This document shows positions 55,018 through 64,000 of a stretch of DNA of 64,000 bases, one piece after another (position 1 is the stretch's first letter; every line of letters starts with the position of its first letter). The position numbers and the translations under genes are program-made. The notes under the pieces were generated by a model that ran no database searches, was not told the origin of the DNA, and worked only from the letters and a program-made list of their open reading frames with translations. The stretch covers positions 810,640 to 874,639 of the forward strand of contig NZ_CH724148.1 of the NCBI RefSeq assembly GCF_000153225.1, read 5' to 3'. The stretch is from Polaribacter irgensii 23-P. Lineage in GTDB: Bacteria; Bacteroidota; Bacteroidia; Flavobacteriales; Flavobacteriaceae.

Positions 55018-55284
55018 ATGTTTAAAAGATTCAAGCTATCCTGTGATGAAGCCACAGCCATTTGTGATAAAAGTCAATATGGAGAGGCATCTATGAAAGA
55101 ATTGATACCATTAAAGCTGCACCTTATACGGTGTAAAATATGTGCGATGTACACAAAACAGAATACAATTCTAAGTTTTTTTTATAGCGGGTATGCCAAA
55201 AGTTGTAAAGAGGTAAAACATTGTTTTTCTTTAGAGGAAAAAGAGGCGTTAAAGGTTGTTCTATTAAAACATAAGGAATTGTGA
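55018..55284 (+). CDS. Zinc-finger (ZAS-like) anti-sigma factor candidate
   Basis: 88 residues without a membrane helix. HLIRCKIC provides the H-x3-C-x2-C motif of ZAS anti-sigma domains, with an upstream Cys (CDEATAICDK) as possible further ligand. It begins 3 bases after the sigma gene, so it is translated with it. I infer that it holds the sigma factor inactive in the cytoplasm, possibly redox- or zinc-responsive. Confidence 0.75.
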   Translation: MFKRFKLSCDEATAICDKSQYGEASMKELIPLKLHLIRCKICAMYTKQNTILSFFYSGYAKSCKEVKHCFSLEEKEALKVVLLKHKEL

Positions 55285-55305
55285 TTTGTATTCGCAGTGA
55301 AAAAT

Positions 55306-55331
55306 AAAATGAAAGTTTTCTCTCATTTTTT
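55306..55331 (+). terminator. Weak terminator after the sigma/anti-sigma pair
   Basis: AAAATGA (55306-55312) pairs with TCATTTT (55323-55329), with two more inner pairs around TTTT, then a T run. Confidence 0.45.
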
Positions 55332-55397
55332 CATCACAGGCTGTTCTTCTATATTGGAACCCCCTCTAATTTTACCTCATTTTAAACCATCACAACA

Positions 55398-56039
55398 ATG
55401 CACTTTTTACCAGAAAAAATAGACGATTATGTTGTTGCTCATTCACAAAAGGAGCCTGAAATTTTGCAAGAGTTGACAAGAGAAACTTGGCAAAAAGTAT
55501 TAAATCCTAGAATGTTAAGTGGTGCTTTTCAGGGCCGAATTTTATCCATTCTTTCTAAATTAATAAAGCCGAAAAATATTTTGGAGATTGGAACGTATAC
55601 AGGATATGCAACACTTTGTTTTGCAGAAGGTTTGTCTTCAGGCGGTAAAATAATAACAATAGATAAAAATGAAGAATTAGAAACACTTCAAAATAAGTAT
55701 TTTGAAAAATCGGGGTTTAGAAAACAAATAACACAGTTTGTTGGAAAGGCAATTGAAATAATACCTACAATCAATGAAAAGTTTGACTTGGTTTTTATTG
55801 ATGCCGACAAGTCTAATTACATTAATTATTTTCACCTGATTATTGATAAAATGAATTCTGGTGGAATTATATTGTCAGACAATGTTTTATGGAGTGGTAA
55901 AGTGGTGGAGGCACTAGATCCAAAAGATAGAGATACACAAGTGCTTTTGGAGTACAATAAGTTGATGAATGAAGATCCAAGAATAGAGACCGTATTGTTG
56001 CCAATTAGAGATGGACTTACAATAAGTAGAGTACTTTAA
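55398..56039 (+). CDS. Cation-dependent O-methyltransferase
   Basis: 213 residues of the catechol/caffeoyl-CoA O-methyltransferase type. Motif I ILEIGTYTGYATLCFAEGL (about 67-85), the metal-binding FIDADKSNYINYF (about 132-144) and GGIILSDNVLWSG are all present. Such enzymes methylate catechol-like hydroxyls; YrrM relatives modify tRNA. Convergent with the Tat gene, 4 bases between the stops. Confidence 0.9.
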   Translation: MHFLPEKIDDYVVAHSQKEPEILQELTRETWQKVLNPRMLSGAFQGRILSILSKLIKPKNILEIGTYTGYATLCFAEGLSSGGKIITIDKNEELETLQNKYFEKSGFRKQITQFVGKAIEIIPTINEKFDLVFIDADKSNYINYFHLIIDKMNSGGIILSDNVLWSGKVVEALDPKDRDTQVLLEYNKLMNEDPRIETVLLPIRDGLTISRVL

Positions 56040-56043
56040 TCGT

Positions 56044-56325
56044 TTAAAACTGCCTTTTAATAGGGCCCGTAAGGTCATCAATATTATCTTTTACAGCATC
56101 AATTTCTTTCGTAACGTTTTTGCGAATATCTGTATCAATTCCTATCTTTTCTGAACTGTCTTTTATTTCTCTTTTGATATCATTGGTAGCATCTTTCACC
56201 TGACGAATTCCCTTCCCTAAACCTCGCGCAATTTCGGGTATTTTGTCCGCGCCAAAAACCATGACCACGATCAGTAGAATCACCATAATTTCTGGACCGC
56301 TAATAAATAAGAATATCATCTGCAT
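56044..56325 (-). CDS. TatA/TatB-family twin-arginine translocase protein
   Basis: 93 residues: a membrane helix (about 8-25), the [17 protein letters not shown] hinge and amphipathic helix, and a longer charged tail than the other Tat gene (63 residues), which could indicate a TatB-like role. The hinge residue pattern is compatible with both TatA and TatB. tatC is not seen nearby. Confidence 0.85.
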   Translation of the reverse strand: MQMIFLFISGPEIMVILLIVVMVFGADKIPEIARGLGKGIRQVKDATNDIKREIKDSSEKIGIDTDIRKNVTKEIDAVKDNIDDLTGPIKRQF

Positions 56326-56445
56326 ATCACAAAGATACAGTCTTATTTTTACAAATAAAAGCCTATTATTTCTTAATTATTAATTTGAATGCTCCATTTA
56401 AAAGAGATAAAAAAAAAGTGTATCTTTATTAAAAATGAAATAAAT

Positions 56446-56652
56446 ATGTTAATGATTGGTCCTATTGAGATTCTTCTTTTTGCAACTTTATTATTATCCT
56501 TGGTTGTTACGGCGCTCGCTTTAGCTTCTAAAAACAAGAGTAATGTAGGCTTTATAGTCTGGGGTGTTTTTATTTTAGCGGTGCCCTTTGTTGGGGCTGT
56601 GGCATGTATTCTTAGTTCTCTTTTAGACAGAAAAAAGGCAAGAACGGTTTAA
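56446..56652 (+). CDS. Small membrane protein of the PLDc_N type
   Basis: 68 residues with two hydrophobic helices (about 6-26 and 33-53), ending in a basic tail (DRKKARTV). The second helix has the VGFIVWGVFILAVPFVGAVA pattern of the phospholipase-D N-terminal-like (PLDc_N) domain. The ATG at 56446 is preferred: an upstream ATG at 56389 would precede a TATCTTTA promoter-like element (56421-56428). Function unknown. Confidence 0.7.
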   Translation: MLMIGPIEILLFATLLLSLVVTALALASKNKSNVGFIVWGVFILAVPFVGAVACILSSLLDRKKARTV

Positions 56653-56661
56653 GAGAATAAT

Positions 56662-59274
56662 TTACTGCTTGTTTAGCAGCATTCTTTTAATCTCGTTTAG
56701 TTTCATTAGTGCTTCGATAGGTGTTAATGTGTCAATATTGGTTGCCAAGATTTCTTCTCTAATATTTTCCAATAGTGGATCATCCATTTGAAAAAAGCTA
56801 AGTTGCATTTCTTCGTGTTGTTTTTGTTTTAACACATTTTTTACTTCCGCATTTTTATTATTTTTCTCTAATTGCATCAATATTTTGTTCGCTCGATGTA
56901 TCACCATATTTGGCATCCCAGCAAGTTTTGCAACATGAATACCAAAACTGTGGTTAGACCCTCCAGAAACTAATTTTCGTAAGAATATGATAGTGTCTTT
57001 GAGTTCTTTTACAGACACATTAAAGTTTTTAATACGCTCAAAAGTAGTCGTCATTTCGTTGAGTTCGTGATAATGTGTGGCAAATAATGTTTTTGCCTTT
57101 GATGGATGTTCGTGCAAAAACTCTGTAATTGCCCACGCAATTGAAATTCCGTCATAGGTAGAGGTACCGCGCCCAATTTCATCTAATAAAACCAGACTAC
57201 GTTCAGAAAGATTGTTTAGAATGGAAGCTGTTTCATTCATTTCTACCATGAATGTAGACTCGCCCATTGATATATTATCACTGGCACCAACTCTTGTAAA
57301 TATTTTATCTACAATCCCAATCTTCGCATTTTGTGCAGGTACATAACTGCCCATTTGTGCGAGCAAAACAATCAAAGCGGTTTGTCTTAATATGGCCGAT
57401 TTACCAGACATATTGGGTCCAGTAATCATAATTATTTGTTGTTGTTTTCTATTTAAAACGACATCATTGGCAACATAGGTTTGATCTATTGGTAACTGTT
57501 TTTCTATAACAGGATGACGTCCGTTCTTAATTTCTAAATCGGTACTTTCGTCCATGCTAGGGCGCACATAGTTGTTGTCAATTGCTAAAACAGAAAAGGA
57601 AAGTAGACAGTCAATCTTAGCAATAATTTGTGCATTTTCTTGTACAATTTGAACAAACTGAATGATGTACTGTAGTAGTTTAGAAAATATTTCCTGTTCT
57701 AGTTTTTGAATTTTATCTTCGGCACCTAAAATTTTCGTCTCATATTCTTTGAGCTCTTCTGTAATATAGCGCTCTGCATTTACAAGGGTTTGTTTGCGAA
57801 TCCACGTTTCAGGAACTTTGTCTTTATGTGCATTTCTAACTTCTATAAAATAACCAAACACATTATTGAATGATATTTTTAAACTTGTAATTCCCGTTAT
57901 TTCTGTTTCACGCGCCAACATCGCATCTAAATAGTCTTTTCCAGAAGTTGAAATGGCACGTAACTCATCTAATTCGCCATGCACCCCTGTGGCAATGGCA
58001 TTTCCTTTATTGATGTTTACGGGTGCATTTTCAAATAATGTTTCCGTAATCTTTTCAATTAAGTCAGTAGCATGGTGTAATTGATTACCAAGTTCTTTCA
58101 CCGTGCTATTTTTACTTTTTTCCGCAGCAGATTTAATAGGAAGGATCGCTTTTAAAGAATCTTTTAATAACACGATTTCTCTTGGAGATGATTTTGCGGT
58201 AGCAACTTTAGAAATCAAGCGCTCTAAATCTGAAATTTGTTTTAGTTGATAGGTAACTGTTTTTGAAAATTCATCAGAGTCTATAAAAAACTTCACCAGT
58301 TCGTGTCGTTTTTTTATGTCCTTAATATTTTTTAATGGAAGTGCTAACCAGCGCTTGAGTAATCTCCCTCCCATTGGAGATATTGTTTTATCAATGACGT
58401 CTAAAAGCGTAATTGCGTTTATAGAATTCGGATTATAGAGTTCTAGGTTGCGAACGGTAAAGCGGTCCATCCAAACATAATTATCCTCTGAAATTCTGCT
58501 AATAGCTTGGATGTGTTTTAGATGATTATGCTGTGTCTCTGACAAATAGTATAATACAGCGCCTGCAGCTATAATCCCATTTTTAAGATCTTCAACACCA
58601 AATCCTTTTAAGGTATTTACTTCAAAATGATTTTGTAAAATTTCGTTGGCATATTCCTTTTGAAAAACCCAATCCTCCAAGTAGAATGTATAATATCGAT
58701 TTTCAAAAAGTGTTAAAAATTCTTGTTTATTTTGTTTCTGAACTAAAACTTCACTTGGATTAAAGTTTTGTAATAACTTATCTATGTATTCTGCAGTGCC
58801 TTGTGCTACTAAATATTCGCCAGTAGAAATATCTAAAAAGGAAATGCCAAGTTGATTTTTATCAAAGTGTACAGCTGCTAAAAAGTTATTTGTTTTTGTT
58901 TGCAGTACTTCGTCATTGAAGGATACACCAGGAGTAATTAATTCAGTAACTCCCCGTTTTACGATATTTTTAGTCATTTTGGGATCTTCCAATTGATCGC
59001 AAATAGCAACACGCATTCCCGCTTTTACTAATTTTGGCAAGTACGTATTCAGGGAGTGATGTGGGAAGCCTGCGAGGGCAGTTTCTGTTTCACTTCCTGC
59101 ACCGCGCTTTGTCAATGTAATCCCCAAAACATTGGCCGCCTTTCTTGCGTCTTCACCAAAGGTTTCATAGAAATCTCCAACACGAAAAAGCAACATGGCA
59201 TCAGGATATTTTGTCTTGATGGCATTGTATTGTTTCATCAAAGGGGTTACCTTTTTAGGAGTGGGTTTTGCCAA
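56662..59274 (-). CDS. mutS: DNA mismatch repair protein MutS
   Basis: Recognises mismatches and starts methyl-independent repair. 870 residues: the mismatch-wedge FYE (35-37, in RVGDFYETF), connector and lever domains, the ATPase with Walker A GPNMSGKS (about residue 615), and [14 protein letters not shown] as Walker B/signature. The C-terminal part ends in a helix-turn-helix-like dimerisation region. Single gene. Confidence 0.97.
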   Translation of the reverse strand: MAKPTPKKVTPLMKQYNAIKTKYPDAMLLFRVGDFYETFGEDARKAANVLGITLTKRGAGSETETALAGFPHHSLNTYLPKLVKAGMRVAICDQLEDPKMTKNIVKRGVTELITPGVSFNDEVLQTKTNNFLAAVHFDKNQLGISFLDISTGEYLVAQGTAEYIDKLLQNFNPSEVLVQKQNKQEFLTLFENRYYTFYLEDWVFQKEYANEILQNHFEVNTLKGFGVEDLKNGIIAAGAVLYYLSETQHNHLKHIQAISRISEDNYVWMDRFTVRNLELYNPNSINAITLLDVIDKTISPMGGRLLKRWLALPLKNIKDIKKRHELVKFFIDSDEFSKTVTYQLKQISDLERLISKVATAKSSPREIVLLKDSLKAILPIKSAAEKSKNSTVKELGNQLHHATDLIEKITETLFENAPVNINKGNAIATGVHGELDELRAISTSGKDYLDAMLARETEITGITSLKISFNNVFGYFIEVRNAHKDKVPETWIRKQTLVNAERYITEELKEYETKILGAEDKIQKLEQEIFSKLLQYIIQFVQIVQENAQIIAKIDCLLSFSVLAIDNNYVRPSMDESTDLEIKNGRHPVIEKQLPIDQTYVANDVVLNRKQQQIIMITGPNMSGKSAILRQTALIVLLAQMGSYVPAQNAKIGIVDKIFTRVGASDNISMGESTFMVEMNETASILNNLSERSLVLLDEIGRGTSTYDGISIAWAITEFLHEHPSKAKTLFATHYHELNEMTTTFERIKNFNVSVKELKDTIIFLRKLVSGGSNHSFGIHVAKLAGMPNMVIHRANKILMQLEKNNKNAEVKNVLKQKQHEEMQLSFFQMDDPLLENIREEILATNIDTLTPIEALMKLNEIKRMLLNKQ

Positions 59275-59362
59275 GATTTTGGAATATTTAAATTAGTTTT
59301 GCTAAGATAAAAATTAGTAAGCAGTATTTCGTAGCTGGTGATCGTGAACTTATCCACAAAAT

Positions 59363-59890
59363 ATGAGAAAACTTAAAAATAACGAGTTGGGCAGAATATC
59401 TGTTGAGGAGTTTAAAGAGCAAAAGAAGACACCTTTAATTGTGATATTAGACAACATTCGAAGTGTAAATAATATTGGAGCTGTCTTTAGAACTTCGGAT
59501 GCTTTTTTAATTGAAAAAATATATTTGTGTGGTATTTGTGCGATACCACCTAATAAAGAAATTCATAAAACAGCCTTAGGGGCAACGGAGTCAGTAACCT
59601 GGGAATATGCAGAAGACACCCTAACTTTAATTGAGAACTTAAAGAAAGAGAAGATAAAAGTGCTTGCCATTGAACAGGCTGAAGGCAGCACTAAATTAGA
59701 CGTTTTTTTTCCTGATAAGGGTGAGAAATATGCAATTGTCTTGGGTAATGAAGTGAAAGGAGTGCAGCAGGAAGTTGTGGATGCTGCGGATGTGTGTATT
59801 GAAATTCCACAATTAGGAACTAAACATTCGCTAAATATATCTGTAACTGCAGGTGTTGTAATTTGGGATTTATTTCAGAAACTTACATAA
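59363..59890 (+). CDS. TrmH/SpoU-family RNA 2'-O-methyltransferase
   Basis: 175 residues of the SPOUT superfamily. The conserved blocks are ILDNIRSVNNIGAVFRTSDA (motif 1), VLGNEVKGVQQEV (motif 2) and PQLGTKHSLNISVTAGVV (motif 3), which form the SAM-binding trefoil knot. No N-terminal extension is present, so it is TrmL/TrmH-like; the RNA target is unknown. Divergent from mutS. Confidence 0.9.
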   Translation: MRKLKNNELGRISVEEFKEQKKTPLIVILDNIRSVNNIGAVFRTSDAFLIEKIYLCGICAIPPNKEIHKTALGATESVTWEYAEDTLTLIENLKKEKIKVLAIEQAEGSTKLDVFFPDKGEKYAIVLGNEVKGVQQEVVDAADVCIEIPQLGTKHSLNISVTAGVVIWDLFQKLT

Positions 59891-60436
59891 ATATAAAGGC
59901 AAGTAGTTTTTTTAAATAGCTGTCTGTGTCTATGAGATTTCAAAAATTAAAAGTTATTGGATTATCACAACCCTTTTGGAGTGTCTTTTGAACGGTCCAT
60001 TAAATTCAATCGAGTAATATCGAATATTTTTTTTTTTGATATACCAGCAATGGATTGGTAAGTGTTTTATTTTTGCAATCTTTTTTTATGCTTTCTTAAC
60101 CCGAAAAAGAGAGTAAAAAATTGTGAGTAGATGAAAGAAGTATAAAAAAGCTAAAGCGAATATTTTGTTGTCTGCTAAAAAGGAGTAGAATATGGAAGCA
60201 AGTAAAACGCGCATTTATATTGCCACCAGTAGTATTCTAAATATTTTTTTCACAGGTTTTAAGAGTTTGTAAGTACTGCTTTTTATGAGCGCTATAATTT
60301 TAAAAATAGTTCTATTGAATTCAAATACTTGCATTGAAAGGTTGAAAGGACTACTTCTGTTCTTTGAGAACTATTTTTTGTAGTTAAATTATAATTTTAG
60401 AAGAGGTGAGAATAGGAGCACTTTTGGAAGTGTTTT
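59891..60436. other. 546-base spacer, mostly featureless
   Basis: Lies between the TrmH-family gene and the convergent mgtE. It is AT-rich and has no coding frame of normal length. An ATG at 60192 is preceded by AAGGAG and opens a 26-residue frame (60192-60272), listed separately. A short hairpin CACTT/AAGTG near 60420 with a T run on the plus strand could be a weak terminator. I recognised no RNA family. Confidence 0.4.
60192..60272 (+). CDS. Possible small protein (26 residues)
   Basis: The frame runs MEASKTRIYIATSSILNIFF and six more residues, with a hydrophobic middle. The AAGGAG at about 60179-60184 is stronger than most ribosome sites in this window. No promoter or family is recognised, so it may be chance or a remnant of a longer gene. 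Confidence 0.25.
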   Translation: MEASKTRIYIATSSILNIFFTGFKSL

Positions 60437-61786
60437 TTATATTCCTAAAATTACTTTTGCGATCATAAAGTAAATCAGAATTCCAAAAATATCGTTAGAG
60501 GTAGTAATAAAAGGCCCAGTGGCAATGGCAGGGTCGATGCCTCTTTTATTTAAAAACAAAGGAACAAAAGTACCTATTAAACCAGCAATAATAACAACGA
60601 CGACCAAAGAGATAGAGATGGCCAGCGCAAGATCTACTCTACTCTCATAGATCCAAACAAAAAGAAATAAGAAAGCAGCTAAAATAATCCCGTTTAAGGC
60701 AGCAAGCAGCATTTCTTTTAAAAGTCGGCTGTTGATACTTCCTTTTACATCATCATTTGCCAAACCTTGCACAATAATAGCAGAGGATTGCACACCTACA
60801 TTTCCGGCCATGGCAGCAATTAAAGGCGTAAAAAAGAACAAGGTTGCATATGTAGAAAAAACATCTTGAAAACCTTCCATAATTATAAATGCCCCGACCC
60901 CACCAATTAAACCTAAAAACAGCCAGGGTAATCGCGCTCTCGTCAATTCAAAAATACTATCATCAGAGTCAACATCTTGCGACAAACCTGCGGCCATTTG
61001 GTAATCTTTGTCCGCTTCCTCTTTTAGTACATCTACAATATCATCAATAGTAATTCTCCCTAATAAAACGGAGTTATTATTTACAACAGGGATGGCTTCT
61101 AAATCGTATTTGGCCATAATTTTTGCTACTTCCTCAACATTTTCGTTGACATTGACAGCATCTACTTTTGCTTTTGAAATATCTGCAATTTTTTGATCAG
61201 ATTTGGCAATAATCAAATCTTTTAAAGACAACCTTCCCACCAGTTTATCTTCTTTGTCTACCACATAAATAGAATGCACTCTTGTAACCTCTTTGGCCTG
61301 ACCTCTAATTCTTCGCATGCAACCAGCAACGGTCCAAGTTTCATAAACTTTTACAAGTTCCTTTGCCATTAGTGCGCCTGCAGTGTCTTCTTCGTAAGAA
61401 AGTAATTCTTTTATGTCTGCTGCTAATTCATTGTCATTTAAAGCATTTATTACATGCTTTTGGCGTTCTATGGAAAGCTCTCCTATAATATCGGCAGCGT
61501 CATCTGAGTCCATTTCGCCAACCTCTTCTGCAATTTCTTTTGCAGATAAATTTTCTAGAATTTTTTCACGGGTATCTTCGTCTAATTCTGTAATTATTTC
61601 GGATGTTTTTTCGCTATCTAAAAGTTTAATAATATAGATAGCTTCTTCAAAATTTACTTCGTCTAAAACTTCCGCAATATCTGCAAAGTGAACTTCCTCA
61701 AATAACTTTTTTATTTCAGAATCGTTATTCTCGTATATAAAACCGACAAGATTTTCTAAAAACTTTTCAGTAATTTCAAATGTCAT
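60437..61786 (-). CDS. mgtE: Magnesium transporter MgtE
   Basis: 449 residues with the MgtE layout: N-terminal superhelical domain (about 1-130, acidic, [18 protein letters not shown]), two CBS domains (about 130-255) that sense cytosolic Mg2+, and a C-terminal membrane domain of five helices ([35 protein letters not shown]). Imports or regulates Mg2+. The start overlaps rsmA by 11 bases, so it is co-transcribed with it. Confidence 0.93.
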   Translation of the reverse strand: MTFEITEKFLENLVGFIYENNDSEIKKLFEEVHFADIAEVLDEVNFEEAIYIIKLLDSEKTSEIITELDEDTREKILENLSAKEIAEEVGEMDSDDAADIIGELSIERQKHVINALNDNELAADIKELLSYEEDTAGALMAKELVKVYETWTVAGCMRRIRGQAKEVTRVHSIYVVDKEDKLVGRLSLKDLIIAKSDQKIADISKAKVDAVNVNENVEEVAKIMAKYDLEAIPVVNNNSVLLGRITIDDIVDVLKEEADKDYQMAAGLSQDVDSDDSIFELTRARLPWLFLGLIGGVGAFIIMEGFQDVFSTYATLFFFTPLIAAMAGNVGVQSSAIIVQGLANDDVKGSINSRLLKEMLLAALNGIILAAFLFLFVWIYESRVDLALAISISLVVVVIIAGLIGTFVPLFLNKRGIDPAIATGPFITTSNDIFGILIYFMIAKVILGI

Positions 61787-62579
61787 CTTTTGCTATTTTT
61801 TGTGTCAGCGCAATAAAAGCAGCTACAGATAATTGTTCTGGACGTTTTGTAAAAATAGGATCCTCTTTCAAGGAATCTGAGAGATTGAGTGACTTTAAAC
61901 TTGAACGCAACATCTTTCTACGCTGATTAAAGGCCGTTTTAACCACCCTAAAAAAGAGTTTTTCGTCAACGGGAAGAGAATAGTCTTTTTTTCTAACAAG
62001 TCTAATCACACCAGAGTCTACCTTTGGCGGAGGGTTGAAAACATCTGGCGGTACTGTAAAGAGATATTCTACGTCAAAAAAAGCTTGTGTTAAGACAGAC
62101 ATAATTCCGTAGACCTTACTTCCTTCCTTTTCTGCAATTCTCTTAGCGACTTCTTTTTGAAACATTCCTGCAAACTCTGGCACAAATTCTCGGTTTTCTA
62201 TTGCTTTAAAAACAATTTGTGTGGAGATATTATAAGGGAAATTACCAATAATCGCGACTTGTTTTTTATGAAAGATGTCTTGAATATTTTTTTTTAAAAA
62301 GTCCCCTTCTAAAACAGAAAAATGGGCCGCTGAAGTGTCTAGTGTTAGATGCTCTAAAGGAAACGTGTCGTGCAAATAGGCAACAGACTCTCGGTCTAAT
62401 TCCATCACCGTAATTTTTGCTTTTTGAGGCAGTAAATATTTTGTTAAAATACCCATTCCTGGGCCGATTTCGAGTACATCGTCATATCCGTTGCCGCTTA
62501 AAGCATCTGCAATATTTTTTGCAATACTTTCGTCCGTTAAAAAATGCTGTCCTAAATGTTTTTTTGCTTTTACAAACAC
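61776..62579 (-). CDS. rsmA: 16S rRNA dimethyladenosine transferase
   Basis: KsgA/Dim1-type enzyme that dimethylates two adjacent adenines near the 3' end of 16S rRNA. 267 residues: [15 protein letters not shown] (N-terminal), SAM motif [11 protein letters not shown] (37-46), target-base motif [10 protein letters not shown] (about 112-121), and the C-terminal domain with [17 protein letters not shown]. Overlap of 11 bases with mgtE suggests an operon. Confidence 0.96.
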   Translation of the reverse strand: MFVKAKKHLGQHFLTDESIAKNIADALSGNGYDDVLEIGPGMGILTKYLLPQKAKITVMELDRESVAYLHDTFPLEHLTLDTSAAHFSVLEGDFLKKNIQDIFHKKQVAIIGNFPYNISTQIVFKAIENREFVPEFAGMFQKEVAKRIAEKEGSKVYGIMSVLTQAFFDVEYLFTVPPDVFNPPPKVDSGVIRLVRKKDYSLPVDEKLFFRVVKTAFNQRRKMLRSSLKSLNLSDSLKEDPIFTKRPEQLSVAAFIALTQKIAKDDI

Positions 62580-62663
62580 AATTTTTGATTTTATTCTTCT
62601 AAAAACAAAGATACAGTTAAATTTTGCATCATTTTTTGTTCAAGAAAGTTTTAAAAGTTGATT

Positions 62664-62993
62664 TTAATTTTGAACGTTTGGTGGATAAAATTCTTTTATA
62701 ATTTTTAATTCAGTTCTAAAAGTTAACATTTTATCGGCGAATTTTTTTACACTTTCCAACTGCAACGTAGGTGCGTCAAACTGATAATAGTTGTCTAAGT
62801 CTGCTCTTGTTTTTGCTGAATATTGAATAGAATACGTCTTTCCTCCCATTTCTTCGTCTACTAAAACTTCAGAAAATTTTGCAGAAGTAAACCGTCCAGT
62901 GTTTAGAATTGTGGTGATATGAGATTCAATCCAAGTGATCCATTCATTGTGAGCGGCATCGTCAATATTTATAGTTTCGTTAAAGATATACAT
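62664..62993 (-). CDS. DUF4286-family small protein
   Basis: 109 residues without membrane segments. The pattern MYIFNETINIDDAAHNEW, then the FTSAKFSEVLVDEEMGGKTY strand-rich region, is the DUF4286 layout I know from Bacteroidota; function unknown, possibly a ferredoxin-like fold. It is 84 bases upstream of rsmA and 53 bases downstream of the TPR gene on this strand, possibly in one operon with them. Confidence 0.82.
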   Translation of the reverse strand: MYIFNETINIDDAAHNEWITWIESHITTILNTGRFTSAKFSEVLVDEEMGGKTYSIQYSAKTRADLDNYYQFDAPTLQLESVKKFADKMLTFRTELKIIKEFYPPNVQN

Positions 62994-63046
62994 TGGTTTT
63001 GTGGGTTTTAAATATCGGATATGGTTTGTTTTCGAAAAAAGGGATG

Positions 63047-64000
63047 TTAAAGTTTATCCCCTCTAACAGAGCGGTATTTTTCCCGAGCATCTATAACATA
63101 GATACTTCCGGGGTATTCAAAGATTATTTTTTGATAATATTCTTGGGCTTTAGAAGTCTTTTTTAAGTCATTATAATAGGTTTCTGCAATCATAAAATAA
63201 ATTGTATCTGCTAAAAAAAATTGAGAATCTCCACGAATAATATGCGATAAAGCAGCAATGGCCTCCTCGTGTTTTTTTTGTTTTAACAATAGTTTTGCCT
63301 GCAGAAAAAGCACATCACTATAGATAACCTCACTGGGGATCAGACCGTTTGGAAAAATATCTTTTCTAGTAAATAAATTTTCGAGTGAAGTCAATGCTTC
63401 TTTATTTTTATTTTGAAACTCCAGTAATTCTGCATGTGCGAATTCAGTTAATCCCGATGGAATGGAGTCTATAGGTTCATTGTCTAAAATTTTTAAATAC
63501 AAGGCAGCAGCATCGTTTGCAATCAATTGCGTGGCAGCACCTTTCAATACTTTTAATTGTGCTTTGGCCCAATCAAAATCTCCCTTAAAATAGCTTGTTT
63601 GTGCTGCTTTAAAGCGCGCTTCTTGCGCCAGCACGTGGTCTGTTAGTTGGATTTGAATTTGCGAAAAATAAAGAAGCGCTTTGTTAAATTCACCAGTGAA
63701 CACCAAAACATCTCCAAGTTTTAATTTAATGCGAGCTTCTTCAAATTTAGAAGTAGCATAGGAAAGTGCCTCTTCTAAAATAGCACGCGCAATGTTGGGT
63801 TTGTTCTTTTGAAAGGTGAGGTAATCTGCATAGGCTACTTGTAATTGAATTGTTGCCGAACTTTTACCAAAGATGTTAAAAAGGCTTTGGAAGAACACGG
63901 CAGTTGTTGGATCTTTAGTATCGACAGCAATTTTAGCTAAATAAAAGTGAGCTTGAATCCGTTCATTTTTATTCAATGATTTCTCAATTATAAAATTAAA
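63047..64000 (-). CDS. TPR-repeat protein, 5' end beyond the window
   Basis: The frame stays open to the window edge (the residues IIEKSLNKNER precede a TTG at 63976 that could be mistaken for a start). The 318 visible residues are made of tetratricopeptide-type helical pairs, such as ILEEALSYATSKFEEARIKL, FNKALLYFSQIQIQ, and SKAQEYYQKIIFEYPGSIYV near the C-terminus. TPR arrays mediate protein-protein contacts; Bacteroidota proteins of this kind are usually periplasmic. The true start and any signal peptide lie outside the window. Confidence 0.8.
   Translation of the reverse strand, partial: FNFIIEKSLNKNERIQAHFYLAKIAVDTKDPTTAVFFQSLFNIFGKSSATIQLQVAYADYLTFQKNKPNIARAILEEALSYATSKFEEARIKLKLGDVLVFTGEFNKALLYFSQIQIQLTDHVLAQEARFKAAQTSYFKGDFDWAKAQLKVLKGAATQLIANDAAALYLKILDNEPIDSIPSGLTEFAHAELLEFQNKNKEALTSLENLFTRKDIFPNGLIPSEVIYSDVLFLQAKLLLKQKKHEEAIAALSHIIRGDSQFFLADTIYFMIAETYYNDLKKTSKAQEYYQKIIFEYPGSIYVIDAREKYRSVRGDKL

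Noticed and set aside
59350..59358. Exact consensus DnaA box TTATCCACA just before the TrmH-family gene
   Set aside because: A single isolated copy; one such 9-mer is expected by chance in a window of this size and composition, and it lies far from the skew change.

Overview
The window looks like a chromosomal segment from a member of the Flavobacteriaceae (Bacteroidota), probably a marine one of the Polaribacter/Tenacibaculum type; the genus is a guess from protein flavour. Base composition is AT-rich. Several genes carry the Bacteroidota promoter signature TAnnTTTG, Shine-Dalgarno sites are mostly weak, and the protein set is typical of the family (FecI/FecR/SusC-like sigma module, DUF4175 and DUF4286 proteins, GIN-domain protein, PorT-like barrel, GbsR/MarR regulator with an RND pump). 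I see no tRNA, rRNA, CRISPR array, intact insertion sequence or prophage.

Layout. 1-7.6 kb (minus strand): a compact type III polyketide synthase cluster with its own ACP, ketosynthase, hotdog dehydratase, phosphopantetheinyl transferase, methyltransferase and FAD oxidoreductase, plausibly making a modified phenolic lipid or quinone. 7.7-13.2 kb: dinB, a hydrolase, a LysE exporter, gdhA and pheS. 13.4-19.7 kb: a tripartite RND efflux operon led by its probable repressor, with a palindromic operator candidate; the pump gene seems to begin at an ATT codon. 20-29.6 kb: transport and housekeeping (NhaC antiporter, MFS, gpsA, dut, recA, epimerase, pseudouridine synthase). 29.7-36.4 kb: a surface module with a divergent ECF sigma/FecR/TonB receptor arm and a lipoprotein/metalloprotease arm. 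36.4-37.3 kb: GNAT and rpiB.

37.3-38.9 kb is a long non-coding stretch. Its rpiB-proximal half holds clustered DnaA-box-like 9-mers and lies where strand GC skew changes sign (C>G on the plus strand to the left, G>C to the right), so I call it the probable chromosomal origin. Its other half is a decayed diacylglycerol/lipid kinase gene on the minus strand. From 38.9 kb rightward: rnr, GIN protein, tatA, an SPFH protein, gltX, DUF4175, ybeY and mnmG. mnmG is flanked by two parS-like palindromes about 11.5-13.5 kb from the proposed origin, as expected for ParB loading sites. The end of the window holds methyltransferases, panB, a second ECF sigma with a zinc-finger partner, mutS, a TrmH-family methylase, mgtE, rsmA and a truncated TPR protein.

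Most interesting: the polyketide cluster, the oriC/parS pair of signals, the decayed lipid kinase beside the origin, and the sigma-controlled lipoprotein/protease module with repeated promoter-like sites.
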